Shown here piece after piece: positions 41,192-51,849 of a DNA stretch of 64,000 nucleotides (position 1 is the stretch's first letter; every line of letters begins with the position of its first letter). The stretch spans positions 39,096-103,095 of the forward strand of contig CANFVE010000005.1 in the NCBI GenBank assembly GCA_947450365.1, given 5' to 3'. Origin of the DNA: Cytophagaceae bacterium. Its GTDB lineage: Bacteria; Bacteroidota; Bacteroidia; Cytophagales; Spirosomataceae. Under the pieces are notes generated by a model that searched no databases, was not told the origin of the DNA, and worked only from the letters and a program-made list of their open reading frames with translations. Both the position numbers and the translations under genes were made by a program.

Positions 41192-42367
41192 TTACAGAAT
41201 CTCGTAGATACCTGCCACGCCTTGGCCGCCACCTACGCAGGCGGTAACCATGCCGTATTTTTTGTTGCGCCGACGAAGTTCATGGAACAATTGGATCGAC
41301 AATTTCGCCCCTGAACAGCCCAGCGGATGTCCTAAGGCAATCGCCCCCCCGTTCACATTGACCTTTTCTTGGTCGATCCCTAAGGTCTTAATGACGGCCA
41401 AAGATTGTGCCGCAAAAGCCTCATTTAATTCAATCAAATCGATGTCTTCCAAGGTCAATCCCGCTTTTTTCAGCGCGATTGGAATCGCTTCTACCGGACC
41501 AATGCCCATAAGACTCGGTTCCACGCCCGCGGCGGCGTAACTAAGCATTTTGGCAATCGGTTTTAGCTTGTATTGTTCGACAAATTTCTCTGAAACCACT
41601 AACACGAAAGCGGCACCATCTGAAGTTTGAGAGGCATTTCCTGCCGTCACCGAACCGCCCATGGCAAAAACCGGCTTTAATTTTCCTAAGGCCTCCAAGG
41701 TCGTATCCGCCCTTGGACCTTCGTCTTGGGAAACCACCCATTCACGCGTTTTTTTCGTTCCTGATTTGGCATCGAAATAATTCTCAGATACCTTGATGGG
41801 AACGATTTGGTCTGTAAATAAACCTGCTTTTTGTGCGGCGAGGGCTTTTTGGTGCGAGGCAAACGAAAACGCATCTTGTTCCTCGCGGGTCACTTGGTAT
41901 TTTTTACTGACTTCCTCCGCCGTAAGTCCCATTCCGATGTAGTAATCAGGATGTTCGCTCGCAATGCCATAATTCAAAACCGTTTTATGGCCCATCATTG
42001 GCAACATGGTCATGGATTCAGTCCCTCCCGCTATTACGCAATCCGCCATGCCAGAGGCCACTTTGGCCGAAGCCAGGGCAATCGCCTCCAAACCGGAACC
42101 GCAATATCGGTTGATGATAAAACCCGGAACGCTTTTGGGTAAAGACAATAATGAAATATAGCGCGCCATCTGCATGCCTTGTTCCGCTTCCGGAATGGCA
42201 TTGCCTACGATTAGATCGTCGACCAAGGCCGGATCCACCGAAGGAACCTGCGCCATTAAATGTTTAATCACTTCCGCCGCCAAATCATCCGGCCGCATGG
42301 TGCGAAATCCTCCCCGATTGGCCTTAGCCACCGCCGTACGATATCCCGCTATTATGTATGCATTCAT
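41192..42367 (-). CDS. fadA: Acetyl-CoA C-acyltransferase (thiolase)
   Basis: AYIIAGYRTAVAKANRGGFR; NRYCGSGLEAIALASAKV; VNVNGGAIALGHPLGCSGAKL; MVTACVGGGQGVAGIYE. Confidence 0.95.
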   Translation of the reverse strand: MNAYIIAGYRTAVAKANRGGFRTMRPDDLAAEVIKHLMAQVPSVDPALVDDLIVGNAIPEAEQGMQMARYISLLSLPKSVPGFIINRYCGSGLEAIALASAKVASGMADCVIAGGTESMTMLPMMGHKTVLNYGIASEHPDYYIGMGLTAEEVSKKYQVTREEQDAFSFASHQKALAAQKAGLFTDQIVPIKVSENYFDAKSGTKKTREWVVSQDEGPRADTTLEALGKLKPVFAMGGSVTAGNASQTSDGAAFVLVVSEKFVEQYKLKPIAKMLSYAAAGVEPSLMGIGPVEAIPIALKKAGLTLEDIDLIELNEAFAAQSLAVIKTLGIDQEKVNVNGGAIALGHPLGCSGAKLSIQLFHELRRRNKKYGMVTACVGGGQGVAGIYEIL

Positions 42368-42379
42368 ATTCGTAATTGA

Positions 42380-44785
42380 TTAATTTCTTAAAGGTTTTCC
42401 GCCACTCAATAGGCTTCCGATTCGATCCATGGTTTTTTGTTCGCCCGTCAGCGATAAAAATGCTTCCCGCTCAAGATCCAATAAATATTGTTCCGTCACC
42501 ATTTGGGGTGCATCTAAATCTCCCCCGCAAATCGCAAAGGCTAATTTATTCGCAATCAAGGCGTCGTGTTCCGAAATATAACGGCCCATCAACATCCCCT
42601 GGATTCCCGCTTTAAACAAAGCCAATCCTTGCTTGCCTTCGACCCAGACATCACTTCGGCGATTTTTTTGAACGTATCCCGCCTCAGCTAATAAGATGGC
42701 TTCTTTTTTAGCCTCGCTAATGACTTGGCTTCTATTTAATACGATGCGATCCTGCGTCCGCAAATAATTCATTTCCAATGCCTCATGTGCCGATGTACTT
42801 ACTTTGGCAGTGGCGATGTTCATAAAGGCTTGTTGGAGTCGATTCAATTCCACATCCCCTGATCTCCGCGCATCTCCCATTCGCAAGGCCATTTCCTTCG
42901 TACCCCCACCGGCTGGAATAAGGCCGACGCCCACTTCCACCAATCCCATGTACAATTCGGAATGAGCCACGATTTTGTCGGCATGTAGGTTAATTTCGCA
43001 ACCACCCCCCAGCGCCAAGGTATGCGGCGCCACCACGACCGGAATGCTCGAATAACGCACCCGCATCATGGATTCTTGGAAGGTGGCAATCATGTGGTTT
43101 ACATCATCGAATTTCTTCTCGATACCAAACATGTACAACATGCCCAAATTCGCACCCGCCGAAAAAGCTTCGTTGGATTCATTTCCAATCACCAAGCCAC
43201 GGAAATCTTTTTCCGCCGTTTCGATAGCATAGGCAAGTCCTTCGAGCACTCCTTGGCCCATCGTGTTCATTTTGGAATGGAATTCCAAGCCCACAATGCC
43301 TTCGCCCAAATCGATGAGGTGTGCATCGTCGTTTTTGAAAACGGTGTTGGTTGGTTTTAAAATGGATAGGCTGATTTGTTTTTCTTGGCCCGGAATGACT
43401 TGGTAGCTTTTGGTTGCCAAATCATAATAGAGGCGCTTGCCTCCTTCGATTTTGTAGAAAGTAGCATGACCGAGGGCTAGCATTTCCGTGACCCAAGGGG
43501 CCGGAGTCAAGCCTAATTCAGCCATCATCGCAATCGCCTTTTCGACACCAATCGCGTCCCAGGTTTCGAATACGCCCATTTCCCAACCAAATCCTGCGCA
43601 GATCGCTTGGTCAATTTTCACCAAATCATCTGCGATTTCAGGCACGCGATTCGATGCGTAGCGGAAACCATCCAGGATAGTTTTGCGGTAAAATTCGCCG
43701 GCCAAATCCTGGCCTGCTAATAAAAGAGCGAAGCGATCAGCTAATTGGTCTACAGCTTTCGAGCGTTCCAGCGTTTCAAAGGAAACACGTTGGGCCGCTC
43801 GGTATTCAAAGGTTTGTAAATCCAAACTCAAGATGACCGTTTTGCCCTTCTCGTCTTTGGTCTTTTTATAAAATCCTTGGCCGGTTTTATCGCCGAGCCA
43901 TTTGTTTTCGATTAATTTTTGCATCATCGAAGGCAAAGCGAAAATCGACTTGCTTTCGTCATGCGTTAAGGCAGCATGTAGGTTATTGGCCACATGAACG
44001 GTCGTATCTAATCCCACGACATCAGAAAGTCGGAAAGTGCCGGATTTCGGTCGGCCTACGACTTTAGAGGTCAATTTATCCACTTGCTCCACCGTAAGGC
44101 CTAATTCCTCGACCACTTTCATCGTTTGCATCATGGAATAAACGCCGATGCGGTTGGCGATAAAAGCTGGGGTATCTTTGCAAAGAACCGTGGTTTTGCC
44201 TAATTGGGTTTCGCCATAGGCGAGTAAAAAATCGATCACTGACGGATCCGTTTTCGGCGTCGGGATGATTTCTAATAAGCGCAAATAGCGCGGTGGGTTA
44301 AAGAAGTGTGTGCCACAAAAATGGGCTTGAAAATCGGCTGAACGGCCTTCCGCCATGAGATGAATCGGAATGCCGGAGGTATTCGAGGTAATTAAGGTGC
44401 CAGGTTGGCGAAATTGCTCCACGCGCTCGTAGATCGATTTTTTGATCGCTAAATTCTCGACGACCACTTCCATGATCCAGTCCGCATCGCTGATGCCGGA
44501 GAGATTGTCTTCAAAATTCCCAACTTGGATATTCGCCGCAAATCCGGCTTGATATAAGGAAGCGGGTTTGGATTTGAGGGTTTGCTGGAACGCCGCATTC
44601 ACAATCCGATTGCGAACCGCCGGACTTTCTAGGGTCAGGCCTTTGGCAGCTTCCTCCGCGCTTAATTCCTTGGGCGCGATGTCGAGCAAGAGCACTTGCA
44701 CCCCGATGTTTGCGAAATGACAGGCTATTCGTGAGCCCATAATTCCTGAGCCTAAAATGGCTACTTTTTTAATGGAACGATTCAT
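42380..44785 (-). CDS. fadN: 3-hydroxyacyl-CoA dehydrogenase / enoyl-CoA hydratase fusion (FadN-like domain order)
   Basis: N-terminal KVAILGSGIMGSRIACHFANIGVQVLLLDI (HCDH NAD fold); C-terminal crotonase region TMGQGVLEGLAYAIETAEKDFRGLVIGNESNEAFSAGANLG, LGGGCEINLHADKIV. Confidence 0.93.
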   Translation of the reverse strand: MNRSIKKVAILGSGIMGSRIACHFANIGVQVLLLDIAPKELSAEEAAKGLTLESPAVRNRIVNAAFQQTLKSKPASLYQAGFAANIQVGNFEDNLSGISDADWIMEVVVENLAIKKSIYERVEQFRQPGTLITSNTSGIPIHLMAEGRSADFQAHFCGTHFFNPPRYLRLLEIIPTPKTDPSVIDFLLAYGETQLGKTTVLCKDTPAFIANRIGVYSMMQTMKVVEELGLTVEQVDKLTSKVVGRPKSGTFRLSDVVGLDTTVHVANNLHAALTHDESKSIFALPSMMQKLIENKWLGDKTGQGFYKKTKDEKGKTVILSLDLQTFEYRAAQRVSFETLERSKAVDQLADRFALLLAGQDLAGEFYRKTILDGFRYASNRVPEIADDLVKIDQAICAGFGWEMGVFETWDAIGVEKAIAMMAELGLTPAPWVTEMLALGHATFYKIEGGKRLYYDLATKSYQVIPGQEKQISLSILKPTNTVFKNDDAHLIDLGEGIVGLEFHSKMNTMGQGVLEGLAYAIETAEKDFRGLVIGNESNEAFSAGANLGMLYMFGIEKKFDDVNHMIATFQESMMRVRYSSIPVVVAPHTLALGGGCEINLHADKIVAHSELYMGLVEVGVGLIPAGGGTKEMALRMGDARRSGDVELNRLQQAFMNIATAKVSTSAHEALEMNYLRTQDRIVLNRSQVISEAKKEAILLAEAGYVQKNRRSDVWVEGKQGLALFKAGIQGMLMGRYISEHDALIANKLAFAICGGDLDAPQMVTEQYLLDLEREAFLSLTGEQKTMDRIGSLLSGGKPLRN

Positions 44786-44921
44786 GCGTAAGCTTTTTGT
44801 GTAGGGCGTAAATATACGGATTATTTAAAATGTTATGCAAGCATACCAAATTAAATTTTGGTGATAAAAATCAATTTTTTTTGGGTCAAAATGCTGGGGG
44901 CGTGCGCGTCAATTAGGCTTT

Positions 44922-45377
44922 TTATGCGGCAAGAATATCCCGAATAATTTTGATGTGATGAAAGGTGTGAATGCCGAGAAATCGGATGGTTTCCTTTTTG
45001 TTTATTTTACCAAAATAAGGATGTTCCACAAATTGATTTGGCTGTGCATGTGCCAATTCAGCCAATGCTTCTTTCGTTTTTAAGATATGTTTCTGCAAAG
45101 TTTCCTCGTTGAATTCATCAGGCAATACATATTTAGGGGCCCTGGCTTTTCCTCGAGGCATTTTGCCTGTGAGAAGGATGAAGATTTTAGTAAAATTAAA
45201 TGATCTGGAAAATAGGTTTGGGTCGGAGGCTAACAAGCCTTTTGTGACGAAACGAATCGTCATTAAACTATGTTCGATTTGCCAACCGACCGTGCTCGCG
45301 CTAATTCCCTCATTTCTTTTTTCCATGGATGGAATGTAGCTGGCTAATTCGTCGAGATATGCGTAAAGTTTTTTCAT
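44922..45377 (-). CDS. DUF1569/DinB-like protein
   Basis: MKKLYAYLDELASYIPSMEKRNEGISASTVGWQIEHSLMTI...RFLGIHTFHHIKIIRDIL; track ORF starts upstream at 45440. Confidence 0.65.
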   Translation of the reverse strand: MKKLYAYLDELASYIPSMEKRNEGISASTVGWQIEHSLMTIRFVTKGLLASDPNLFSRSFNFTKIFILLTGKMPRGKARAPKYVLPDEFNEETLQKHILKTKEALAELAHAQPNQFVEHPYFGKINKKETIRFLGIHTFHHIKIIRDILAA

Positions 45378-45432
45378 GGTTTTTCGGTAGGTATGAAATT
45401 TTGGTTCAAGATAGGAAATTGGATTGGATGAA

Positions 45433-46410
45433 TCATTCACTTGATAGATTCACTCGGTACCGCGTTTTATTTTTTTCTCCAATTTTTTGAATCAGATTGA
45501 GTTCGGTTCCTTTTATCAGGTCACGACTGGCAGTTGCTGAAGAAATATCTTTGAAAACCTGCATGTAGTCTTTTCTTGAAAATTCGGATTTGTGTAAGTG
45601 AATAAAATACTCAAGCCGATGCATGTCTGTCATTGTCCGATTCGTATATTGTAGTAGGTTTGCCAAAGCCTGATCGATTACCTCCAACATATATTCGATA
45701 AAAGGTGTGGACTTCCCTATTTTATCACTGGCCGATAAGGCTTGATAATAGGCCTCTTGGGTGGCATGTATCAAAGTTTCCAAAGGGAGTGTTTCAAAAA
45801 CAGGGAATTCTCGACTTAAAAGAAGCGTTTGCCATAATCTACCCATCCGGCCATTCCCGTCAATAAAGGGATGAATAAATTCCATTTCATAATGAAAAAC
45901 GCAACTTTTGATTAACATCATATCATCGCCCTTTTTCAAATAATCAAAAAGGTCCCTCATCAAAAAAGGTACATTTTCAAAAGGGGGCGCGACATGGGCT
46001 AATTTTTCCCCTTTCACGATGCCGACTCCTTGTTTTCGATAAACCCCAGGCTTCTCCACAAGTCCTTTCATTAAGGCTTCATGCGCTTGTAAATAGGATT
46101 TATTCGAATATGGATTGAAGCTGTTTAATGAATCATAGACCTTCAAGGCATTCATAACCTCCAAGATATCCTTTTGAGGCCCTATCACGCGTTTATTTTC
46201 CAAAATAGCCGAAACCTGATCTACCGTTAACGTGTTTCCCTCCATCTGCAAGGAAGAATGTACCGTTTTGATTTTATTCTGCTTTCGTAATTGCGGACTT
46301 TGTCTTTGCAAATAATTTGCATTTACCTCGCCCAATTTTAGCGAAATGGAGCTAATGAAATGCAAAATTCGACTTGTTATCTCATAGGGGGGCTTCATTG
46401 ATACTATCAT
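45433..46410 (-). CDS. Fic family protein (class II-like, N-terminal inhibitory motif)
   Basis: HPFIDGNGRMGRLWQ active-site motif; SLQMEGN inhibitory motif near N-terminus; possible alternative start at 46398 (MKPPYE). Confidence 0.92.
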   Translation of the reverse strand: MIVSMKPPYEITSRILHFISSISLKLGEVNANYLQRQSPQLRKQNKIKTVHSSLQMEGNTLTVDQVSAILENKRVIGPQKDILEVMNALKVYDSLNSFNPYSNKSYLQAHEALMKGLVEKPGVYRKQGVGIVKGEKLAHVAPPFENVPFLMRDLFDYLKKGDDMMLIKSCVFHYEMEFIHPFIDGNGRMGRLWQTLLLSREFPVFETLPLETLIHATQEAYYQALSASDKIGKSTPFIEYMLEVIDQALANLLQYTNRTMTDMHRLEYFIHLHKSEFSRKDYMQVFKDISSATASRDLIKGTELNLIQKIGEKNKTRYRVNLSSE

Positions 46411-46474
46411 ATGATACTATCAAAGATAAATAAAAAGAGAAACAAAAACGAAATCAAAAACTGATTTTCATGTT

Positions 46475-49345
46475 TTACGCATAACTCGACGTCGGCTCGC
46501 AGGCACAAACCAAGTTCCGATCGCCGTAAGCTGAATCGATCCGAGAGACGGTTGGCCAAAACTTCGCCGCCTTCACATAAGGCAATGGGAAAACCGCTTT
46601 TTCTCTCGAATACGGACGCGTCCATTCGTCAGTCAATACGATGCTTTGCGTATGTGGCGCATGTTTGAGCACATTGCTTGCCTTATCCGCTTGGCCTTCT
46701 TCGATTTCGCGAATCTCAGCACGGATACCCAATAGGGCATCGCAAAAACGATCTAATTCTTCTTTGTTCTCGGATTCCGTTGGCTCGATCATCAAGGTCC
46801 CCGCCACCGGGAAAGATAGGGTAGGCGCATGGAAACCATAATCCATCAAGCGTTTCGCGATATCTTCCGCTTCCACGCCCGCCGAGATTTTGAATGGCCG
46901 ACAATCCACAATCATCTCATGCGCACAACGCCCTTGAGAACCCGTATATAATATTGGGAATTCTTTTTCCAAACGCGCCTTGATGTAATTCGCATTTAAA
47001 ATCGCCGTTTCTGTCGCCCGAGTTAATCCCTCGCCACCCATCATCGCGATGTAGGCATAGGAAATCGCCAAAATGCTGGCTGATCCCACCGGTGCCGCCG
47101 AAACCGCCCCGTGTGCTTCCGACGGAATCGAATCTGTCATCACGTGTCCTGGTAAAAAAGGAACTAATTGACGCGCCACGCCGATCGGCCCCATGCCCGG
47201 TCCGCCACCACCATGGGGAATACAAAAGGTTTTGTGCAAGTTCAAATGGCAAACATCCGCCCCAATCCGCGCCGGTGAGGTCAATCCCACCTGCGCATTC
47301 ATGTTGGCCCCATCCATATACACCTGACCGCCAAATTCGTGAATCATGTCGCAAATCTCAATGATCGTTTCTTCAAACACCCCATGGGTACTCGGATACG
47401 TGACCATCAAGCAGGCTAAATCATCTTTATGTTCTTCGGCTTTCGCTCTCAAGGCCGCCACATCGATATTTCCATTCGCATCGCAAGGGGTCACGACCAC
47501 CTTCATGCCCGCCATAACCGCTGAAGCTGGATTGGTTCCATGCGCCGACGATGGAATCAAAGCTATGTTCCGATGGTGATCTCCACGCGAGGCATGATAA
47601 GCCCGAATGACCATCAAACCCGCATATTCACCCTGAGCACCGGAATTGGGTTGCATCGACATCGCCGCAAAACCCGTGATTTCACATAACCAATCACTCA
47701 ATTCCATAATCATCCGTTGGTATCCCTTGGTCTGAAACCCTGGTGCAAATGGGTGAATCTTGCCCAATTCAGGCCAAGTCACCGGAATCATTTCCGTCGT
47801 CGCATTTAATTTCATGGTGCAAGAACCCAAGGAAATCATCGAATGAACCATGGATAAATCTTTGGATTCTAAGGATTTTAAGTAACGCAACATCCCATGT
47901 TCCGAATGGTATTTATGAAATACCTCATGGGTCATAAACGGGCTTGTCCGACGTAAAGTGGCTGGAATTTGCCATGCCACTGTTAATTCATCGCCGCCGA
48001 TTCCTTGGCCTTTGGCCCGTTGGAAATACGCCAAAATCTCCACCACATCATCTTCCGATGTCGTTTCGTCCAAGGATATCCCTAATTTTCCTCCTTCCGT
48101 TTTGTAGTAACGGAAATTACGTCCTGCCTCTTCAGCATATTCCCGAATTTCTTCGGTCAAATCGTCCGTGAGGACGGTTAGGGTATCAAAATGTTGTTGG
48201 TTTTCTAAACCAAAGCCCAATTGCTTCAAGCCTGCCGCCAACAATTCCGTTAATCCATATACGCGTTCCGCGATTTTTTTCAAACCATCAGGTCCATGGT
48301 AAATGGAATAGGCCGCAGCCATGATGGACAATAAAACCTGAGCCGTACAAATGTTGGACGTAGCCTTTTCTCTGCGAATATGTTGCTCACGTGTTTGCAA
48401 GGCCATGCGCAGCGCGCGGTTGCCTTCTGCATCGACGGAAACCCCGATGATCCGACCCGGAATATTGCGTTTGTATTTTTCTTTCGTTGCAAAAAAAGCT
48501 GCATGTGGACCCCCAAAACCCATCGGAACGCCAAAACGCTGAGATGATCCCACCACCACGTCCGCACCCCATTCACCCGGAGGCGTTAATAAAGTCAAGG
48601 CTAACAAGTCTGCGGCCACCACTACTTGGATTCCTTGTTCTTTCGCCGCTTCCACCAAGGCTTTATATTCAAATACCTCGCCGTTGGCCGCCGGGTATTG
48701 CAATAACATCGCATAAAAACGCGCATCCGTCACATCGATGCTGCGGTGATCACCCACCACGACTTCGATTCCGATCGGTTCCGCACGGGTTTTCAATAGG
48801 TCGATGGTTTGTGGAAAACATAATTCGGACACAAAAATCGCATCACCTTTGTCAGCCGGTTTTTGGCCGTATAACATGGTCATCGCTTCTGAGGCAGCGG
48901 TTCCCTCATCCAGAAGAGAGGCGTTCGCTAATTCCATGCCGGTCAGGTCGATGATCATGGTTTGGTAATTCAACAACATCTCCAAACGTCCTTGCGCAAT
49001 TTCCGCTTGGTAAGGCGTATAGGCCGTGTACCAGGCTGGATTTTCCAAAATATTCCGCAAAATCACCGAGGGAACCAGGGTATCAAAATATCCGAGTCCA
49101 ATGTGGCTTTTGAAAATCTTATTTTGAGACATCACCTGTTTGAAATCACGCAAAAATTCAAATTCAGTTTTCGGTGCCGGTAAATCCAATGCTTGTGCGA
49201 GACGGATTTTTTGAGGAACGGTTTGTTGGATTAAGGTGTCCAATGAGTCTACCCCGATCGTCTGTAACATGGCGGATATATCGGCAGGATCTGCATTGTT
49301 GTGACGCAATGAAAAATCTTCCCGGTATTTGAAATTTGGATGCAT
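46475..49345 (-). CDS. gcvP: Glycine dehydrogenase (decarboxylating), single-chain P-protein
   Basis: [56 protein letters not shown]; start [10 protein letters not shown] chosen. Confidence 0.97.
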   Translation of the reverse strand: MHPNFKYREDFSLRHNNADPADISAMLQTIGVDSLDTLIQQTVPQKIRLAQALDLPAPKTEFEFLRDFKQVMSQNKIFKSHIGLGYFDTLVPSVILRNILENPAWYTAYTPYQAEIAQGRLEMLLNYQTMIIDLTGMELANASLLDEGTAASEAMTMLYGQKPADKGDAIFVSELCFPQTIDLLKTRAEPIGIEVVVGDHRSIDVTDARFYAMLLQYPAANGEVFEYKALVEAAKEQGIQVVVAADLLALTLLTPPGEWGADVVVGSSQRFGVPMGFGGPHAAFFATKEKYKRNIPGRIIGVSVDAEGNRALRMALQTREQHIRREKATSNICTAQVLLSIMAAAYSIYHGPDGLKKIAERVYGLTELLAAGLKQLGFGLENQQHFDTLTVLTDDLTEEIREYAEEAGRNFRYYKTEGGKLGISLDETTSEDDVVEILAYFQRAKGQGIGGDELTVAWQIPATLRRTSPFMTHEVFHKYHSEHGMLRYLKSLESKDLSMVHSMISLGSCTMKLNATTEMIPVTWPELGKIHPFAPGFQTKGYQRMIMELSDWLCEITGFAAMSMQPNSGAQGEYAGLMVIRAYHASRGDHHRNIALIPSSAHGTNPASAVMAGMKVVVTPCDANGNIDVAALRAKAEEHKDDLACLMVTYPSTHGVFEETIIEICDMIHEFGGQVYMDGANMNAQVGLTSPARIGADVCHLNLHKTFCIPHGGGGPGMGPIGVARQLVPFLPGHVMTDSIPSEAHGAVSAAPVGSASILAISYAYIAMMGGEGLTRATETAILNANYIKARLEKEFPILYTGSQGRCAHEMIVDCRPFKISAGVEAEDIAKRLMDYGFHAPTLSFPVAGTLMIEPTESENKEELDRFCDALLGIRAEIREIEEGQADKASNVLKHAPHTQSIVLTDEWTRPYSREKAVFPLPYVKAAKFWPTVSRIDSAYGDRNLVCACEPTSSYA

Positions 49346-49449
49346 AGAAATGTGATGAATGTTGGTTGAAAAACTTGGCAAAAATAATCTTTTTTTAGCG
49401 ATTTATTTTTCAATTGTTAACTTCGCTTTCTCAAAATTTGTTTTACACA

Positions 49450-51048
49450 ATGAAAAAATCAACAATCTATGGTGTAGCCCTGTTTTTAACAGCTGCATGT
49501 GTGTCTTTTGGGTCATTGGCCCAGCAAAATCCGGTCCCTTATGCCTCATCGATTAAGGCCGAAGACTTAAAAAAACATTTGACCTTTATCGCGTCGGATA
49601 GTTTGAAAGGTCGGAACACCGGATCCGCCGAACAAAAAGTGGCGGCCAACTACATCGCCGATCATTTTAAGAAATCGGGCCTCGCGCCAGTGAATGGTTC
49701 CTATTTCCAAAAAGTGGATTTGGTCAATCGTTCTTGGACAAATGTTTCCTTTTCAGCCAAAGGAAAAAAATTCGATTACATGGGTCAATTCATGGCCACA
49801 GCCCTGGCTCCCGTGGCGGCTAATTCTAAATTTCCAGTCGTTTTTGCGGGTTACGGGGTCCAACAAGGCGCCTACACCGACTTCGCTAATTTAAAAGCCA
49901 AAGGTGCCGTTGTCTTGGCTTTTGAAGGGGAGGCCAAAGATGCTGCAGGCAATTATGTGCTTTCAGGCTCGAAGGATCCGTCGATTTTTGGAAAAGGGGA
50001 TGGTTGGAAAGAAAAATTAAAGCGCGCGCAGGCGGCTGGAGCCAAGGGTTTGATCTTGATTTCGGATCGGGAAGAGAAGGCTTTTGGGAATATGTTGCGC
50101 CAGCGCCAGGTGATGATGCAGCGCTTTGGCAACGAGCGGATGGTCTTCGCAGATCAAGCCGCGGCGGCCAATGAAGCCCCGGTATTGATGGTTTCTTCAG
50201 CAGTGGCGGCAGAATTGTTAGGCACTAGCGAGGCGGATTTATTAGCCTACAAAGCTGAGTTGGGTGTTCAAAAGAAATCGATTGCGGCTAAGTTTAAGGC
50301 CTCGCCGATTGAATTAACGATTGAGCGTACCGAAAAGCCTGTGGATACCTACAATGTGGTGGGCTTTTTGGAAGGAACGGACAAAAAAGAGGAGGTAATC
50401 GCAATCACAGCGCATTATGACCATATTGGGGTTTCGTTTGATGGAAAAATCAACAATGGAGCAAATGATGACGGTTCTGGAACTGTGACGGTGATGGAAT
50501 TAGCGGAGGCATTTGGAAAGGCGGCGGCTGAGGGCAAAAGACCTCGTCGGAGCATTTTATTCATGACGGTGACGGGCGAGGAAAAAGGTCTTTTGGGTTC
50601 CGAATATTATTCGAATCACCCTTTGTTTCCGTTGGCTAATACGGTTTGTGATTTGAATATAGATATGGTGGGTCGTCGGGACGTGGATCATGACGGAACG
50701 CCGGATTATATTTATGAGATTGGGTCGGACAAATTATCGTCGTCGTTGCGCGCGGTGTTGGAGGATCAAAACAAGAAGCATACAGGTTTAGTCTTGGATT
50801 ATAAATACAATGATCCGAATGATCCGAATCGTTTTTATTACCGTTCCGATCATTATAATTTCGCGAAGCATGGCATTCCGGTGGCCTTTTTCTTCAATGG
50901 CGTGCATGAAGATTACCACATGCCGGGCGATGATGTGGAGAAAATCGAGTTTGATCAGATTCAAAAAGTGGGGCGCTTGGTGTTTTATATGGCTTGGGAA
51001 ATCTCGAATCGCGAGGAGCGTTTGAAGGTAGATTCGAATAAGCCTTAA
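49450..51048 (+). CDS. Exported M28 family zinc peptidase
   Basis: Signal peptide MKKSTIYGVALFLTAACVSFGSLAQ; ITAHYDHIGV, NGANDDGSGTVTVMELA, VTGEEKGLLGSEYY. Confidence 0.93.
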   Translation: MKKSTIYGVALFLTAACVSFGSLAQQNPVPYASSIKAEDLKKHLTFIASDSLKGRNTGSAEQKVAANYIADHFKKSGLAPVNGSYFQKVDLVNRSWTNVSFSAKGKKFDYMGQFMATALAPVAANSKFPVVFAGYGVQQGAYTDFANLKAKGAVVLAFEGEAKDAAGNYVLSGSKDPSIFGKGDGWKEKLKRAQAAGAKGLILISDREEKAFGNMLRQRQVMMQRFGNERMVFADQAAAANEAPVLMVSSAVAAELLGTSEADLLAYKAELGVQKKSIAAKFKASPIELTIERTEKPVDTYNVVGFLEGTDKKEEVIAITAHYDHIGVSFDGKINNGANDDGSGTVTVMELAEAFGKAAAEGKRPRRSILFMTVTGEEKGLLGSEYYSNHPLFPLANTVCDLNIDMVGRRDVDHDGTPDYIYEIGSDKLSSSLRAVLEDQNKKHTGLVLDYKYNDPNDPNRFYYRSDHYNFAKHGIPVAFFFNGVHEDYHMPGDDVEKIEFDQIQKVGRLVFYMAWEISNREERLKVDSNKP

Positions 51049-51070
51049 GGTTTTTGATGTGTTTTATTGG

Positions 51071-51101
51071 AAGGACCTGCGGTGACGTGGGTCCTTTTTT
51101 T
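51071..51101 (+). terminator. Rho-independent terminator after M28 peptidase
   Basis: aaggacc-tgcggtgacgtg-ggtcctt followed by tttttt. Confidence 0.85.
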
Positions 51102-51131
51102 GGATGGTATAAGGCCTTGAATCAATTGAAT

Positions 51132-51470
51132 TTATTCTCCTAAAAAGTCACTTATTTCAGTTTGTAATATGGGAAGGTGATTCAAGACGATTCCCCACAT
51201 GATTTCATCTGATACTGAATCATATCCGTGAATGATTCTATTTCGGGTATCTACTATTTTTCGAGCGTTTGTAATCTGTATAGTAGAATCCTTTGAAATG
51301 ATTCTATTTAAGGCTTCTCCAATAATTTCGATATTTCTTTCTCCAGCCCTTCTTGTTCGAAGGTCTTTTTGATACGTTGAGAAATTTTTTGGAATATCAA
51401 TAAAGAAACTATCAATTTCCATGATAGCATTTAAAATATCATAAAGCCAAGTCTTTATTTCATGATCCAT
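51132..51470 (-). CDS. hepT: HepT-like HEPN ribonuclease toxin
   Basis: ARKIVDTRNRIIHGYDSVSDEIMWGIVLNHLPIL: RX4-6H HEPN motif; adjacent MNT partner. Confidence 0.88.
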   Translation of the reverse strand: MDHEIKTWLYDILNAIMEIDSFFIDIPKNFSTYQKDLRTRRAGERNIEIIGEALNRIISKDSTIQITNARKIVDTRNRIIHGYDSVSDEIMWGIVLNHLPILQTEISDFLGE

Positions 51471-51762
51471 AAACGAGTTCTTTGGATTCGTTTACCATTT
51501 TTTTAAAATAAGGATTTTTGATCGCTTGTTCCTCAAGTAAATCGATAGGACGATTCAATATTTCTTGTAATGAAAATTTGAAATCAAAATAGTTGTCGGC
51601 ATATTCCTCAACTCTTATATCCTTGAAATCTACTATTAAATCAATATCGCTTTTAGAGTTAAATTTATCTCCAAGAACAGACCCAAAAGCATATAAATTT
51701 TTCACCTTGTGATTCACACAAAGTCTACTTATCTCTTTTTTATGTAATGAAAGTGTTTTCAT
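51460..51762 (-). CDS. mntA: MntA-like minimal nucleotidyltransferase antitoxin
   Basis: NLYAFGSVLGDKFNSKSDIDLIVDF: GSX10DXD motif; overlaps hepT. Confidence 0.88.
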   Translation of the reverse strand: MKTLSLHKKEISRLCVNHKVKNLYAFGSVLGDKFNSKSDIDLIVDFKDIRVEEYADNYFDFKFSLQEILNRPIDLLEEQAIKNPYFKKMVNESKELVYGS

Positions 51763-51774
51763 AATTTTTCAGCT

Positions 51775-51782
51775 CAAATATA
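51775..51782 (-). promoter_or_regulatory. -7 element (TATATTTG) for mntA-hepT
   Basis: Plus-strand CAAATATA = TATATTTG on the minus strand, 13 nt upstream of the mntA ATG. Confidence 0.5.
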
Positions 51783-51849
51783 CGGATATTTATGAGCCAA
51801 TTAACCATATTATTTGGTTGAAAAATTTTTCAATTTTTTTACTGTTAAT

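Noticed and set aside
49346-49450. Possible glycine riboswitch between gcvP and the M28 peptidase
   Set aside because: No recognisable glycine aptamer sequence and very short AT-rich spacer.
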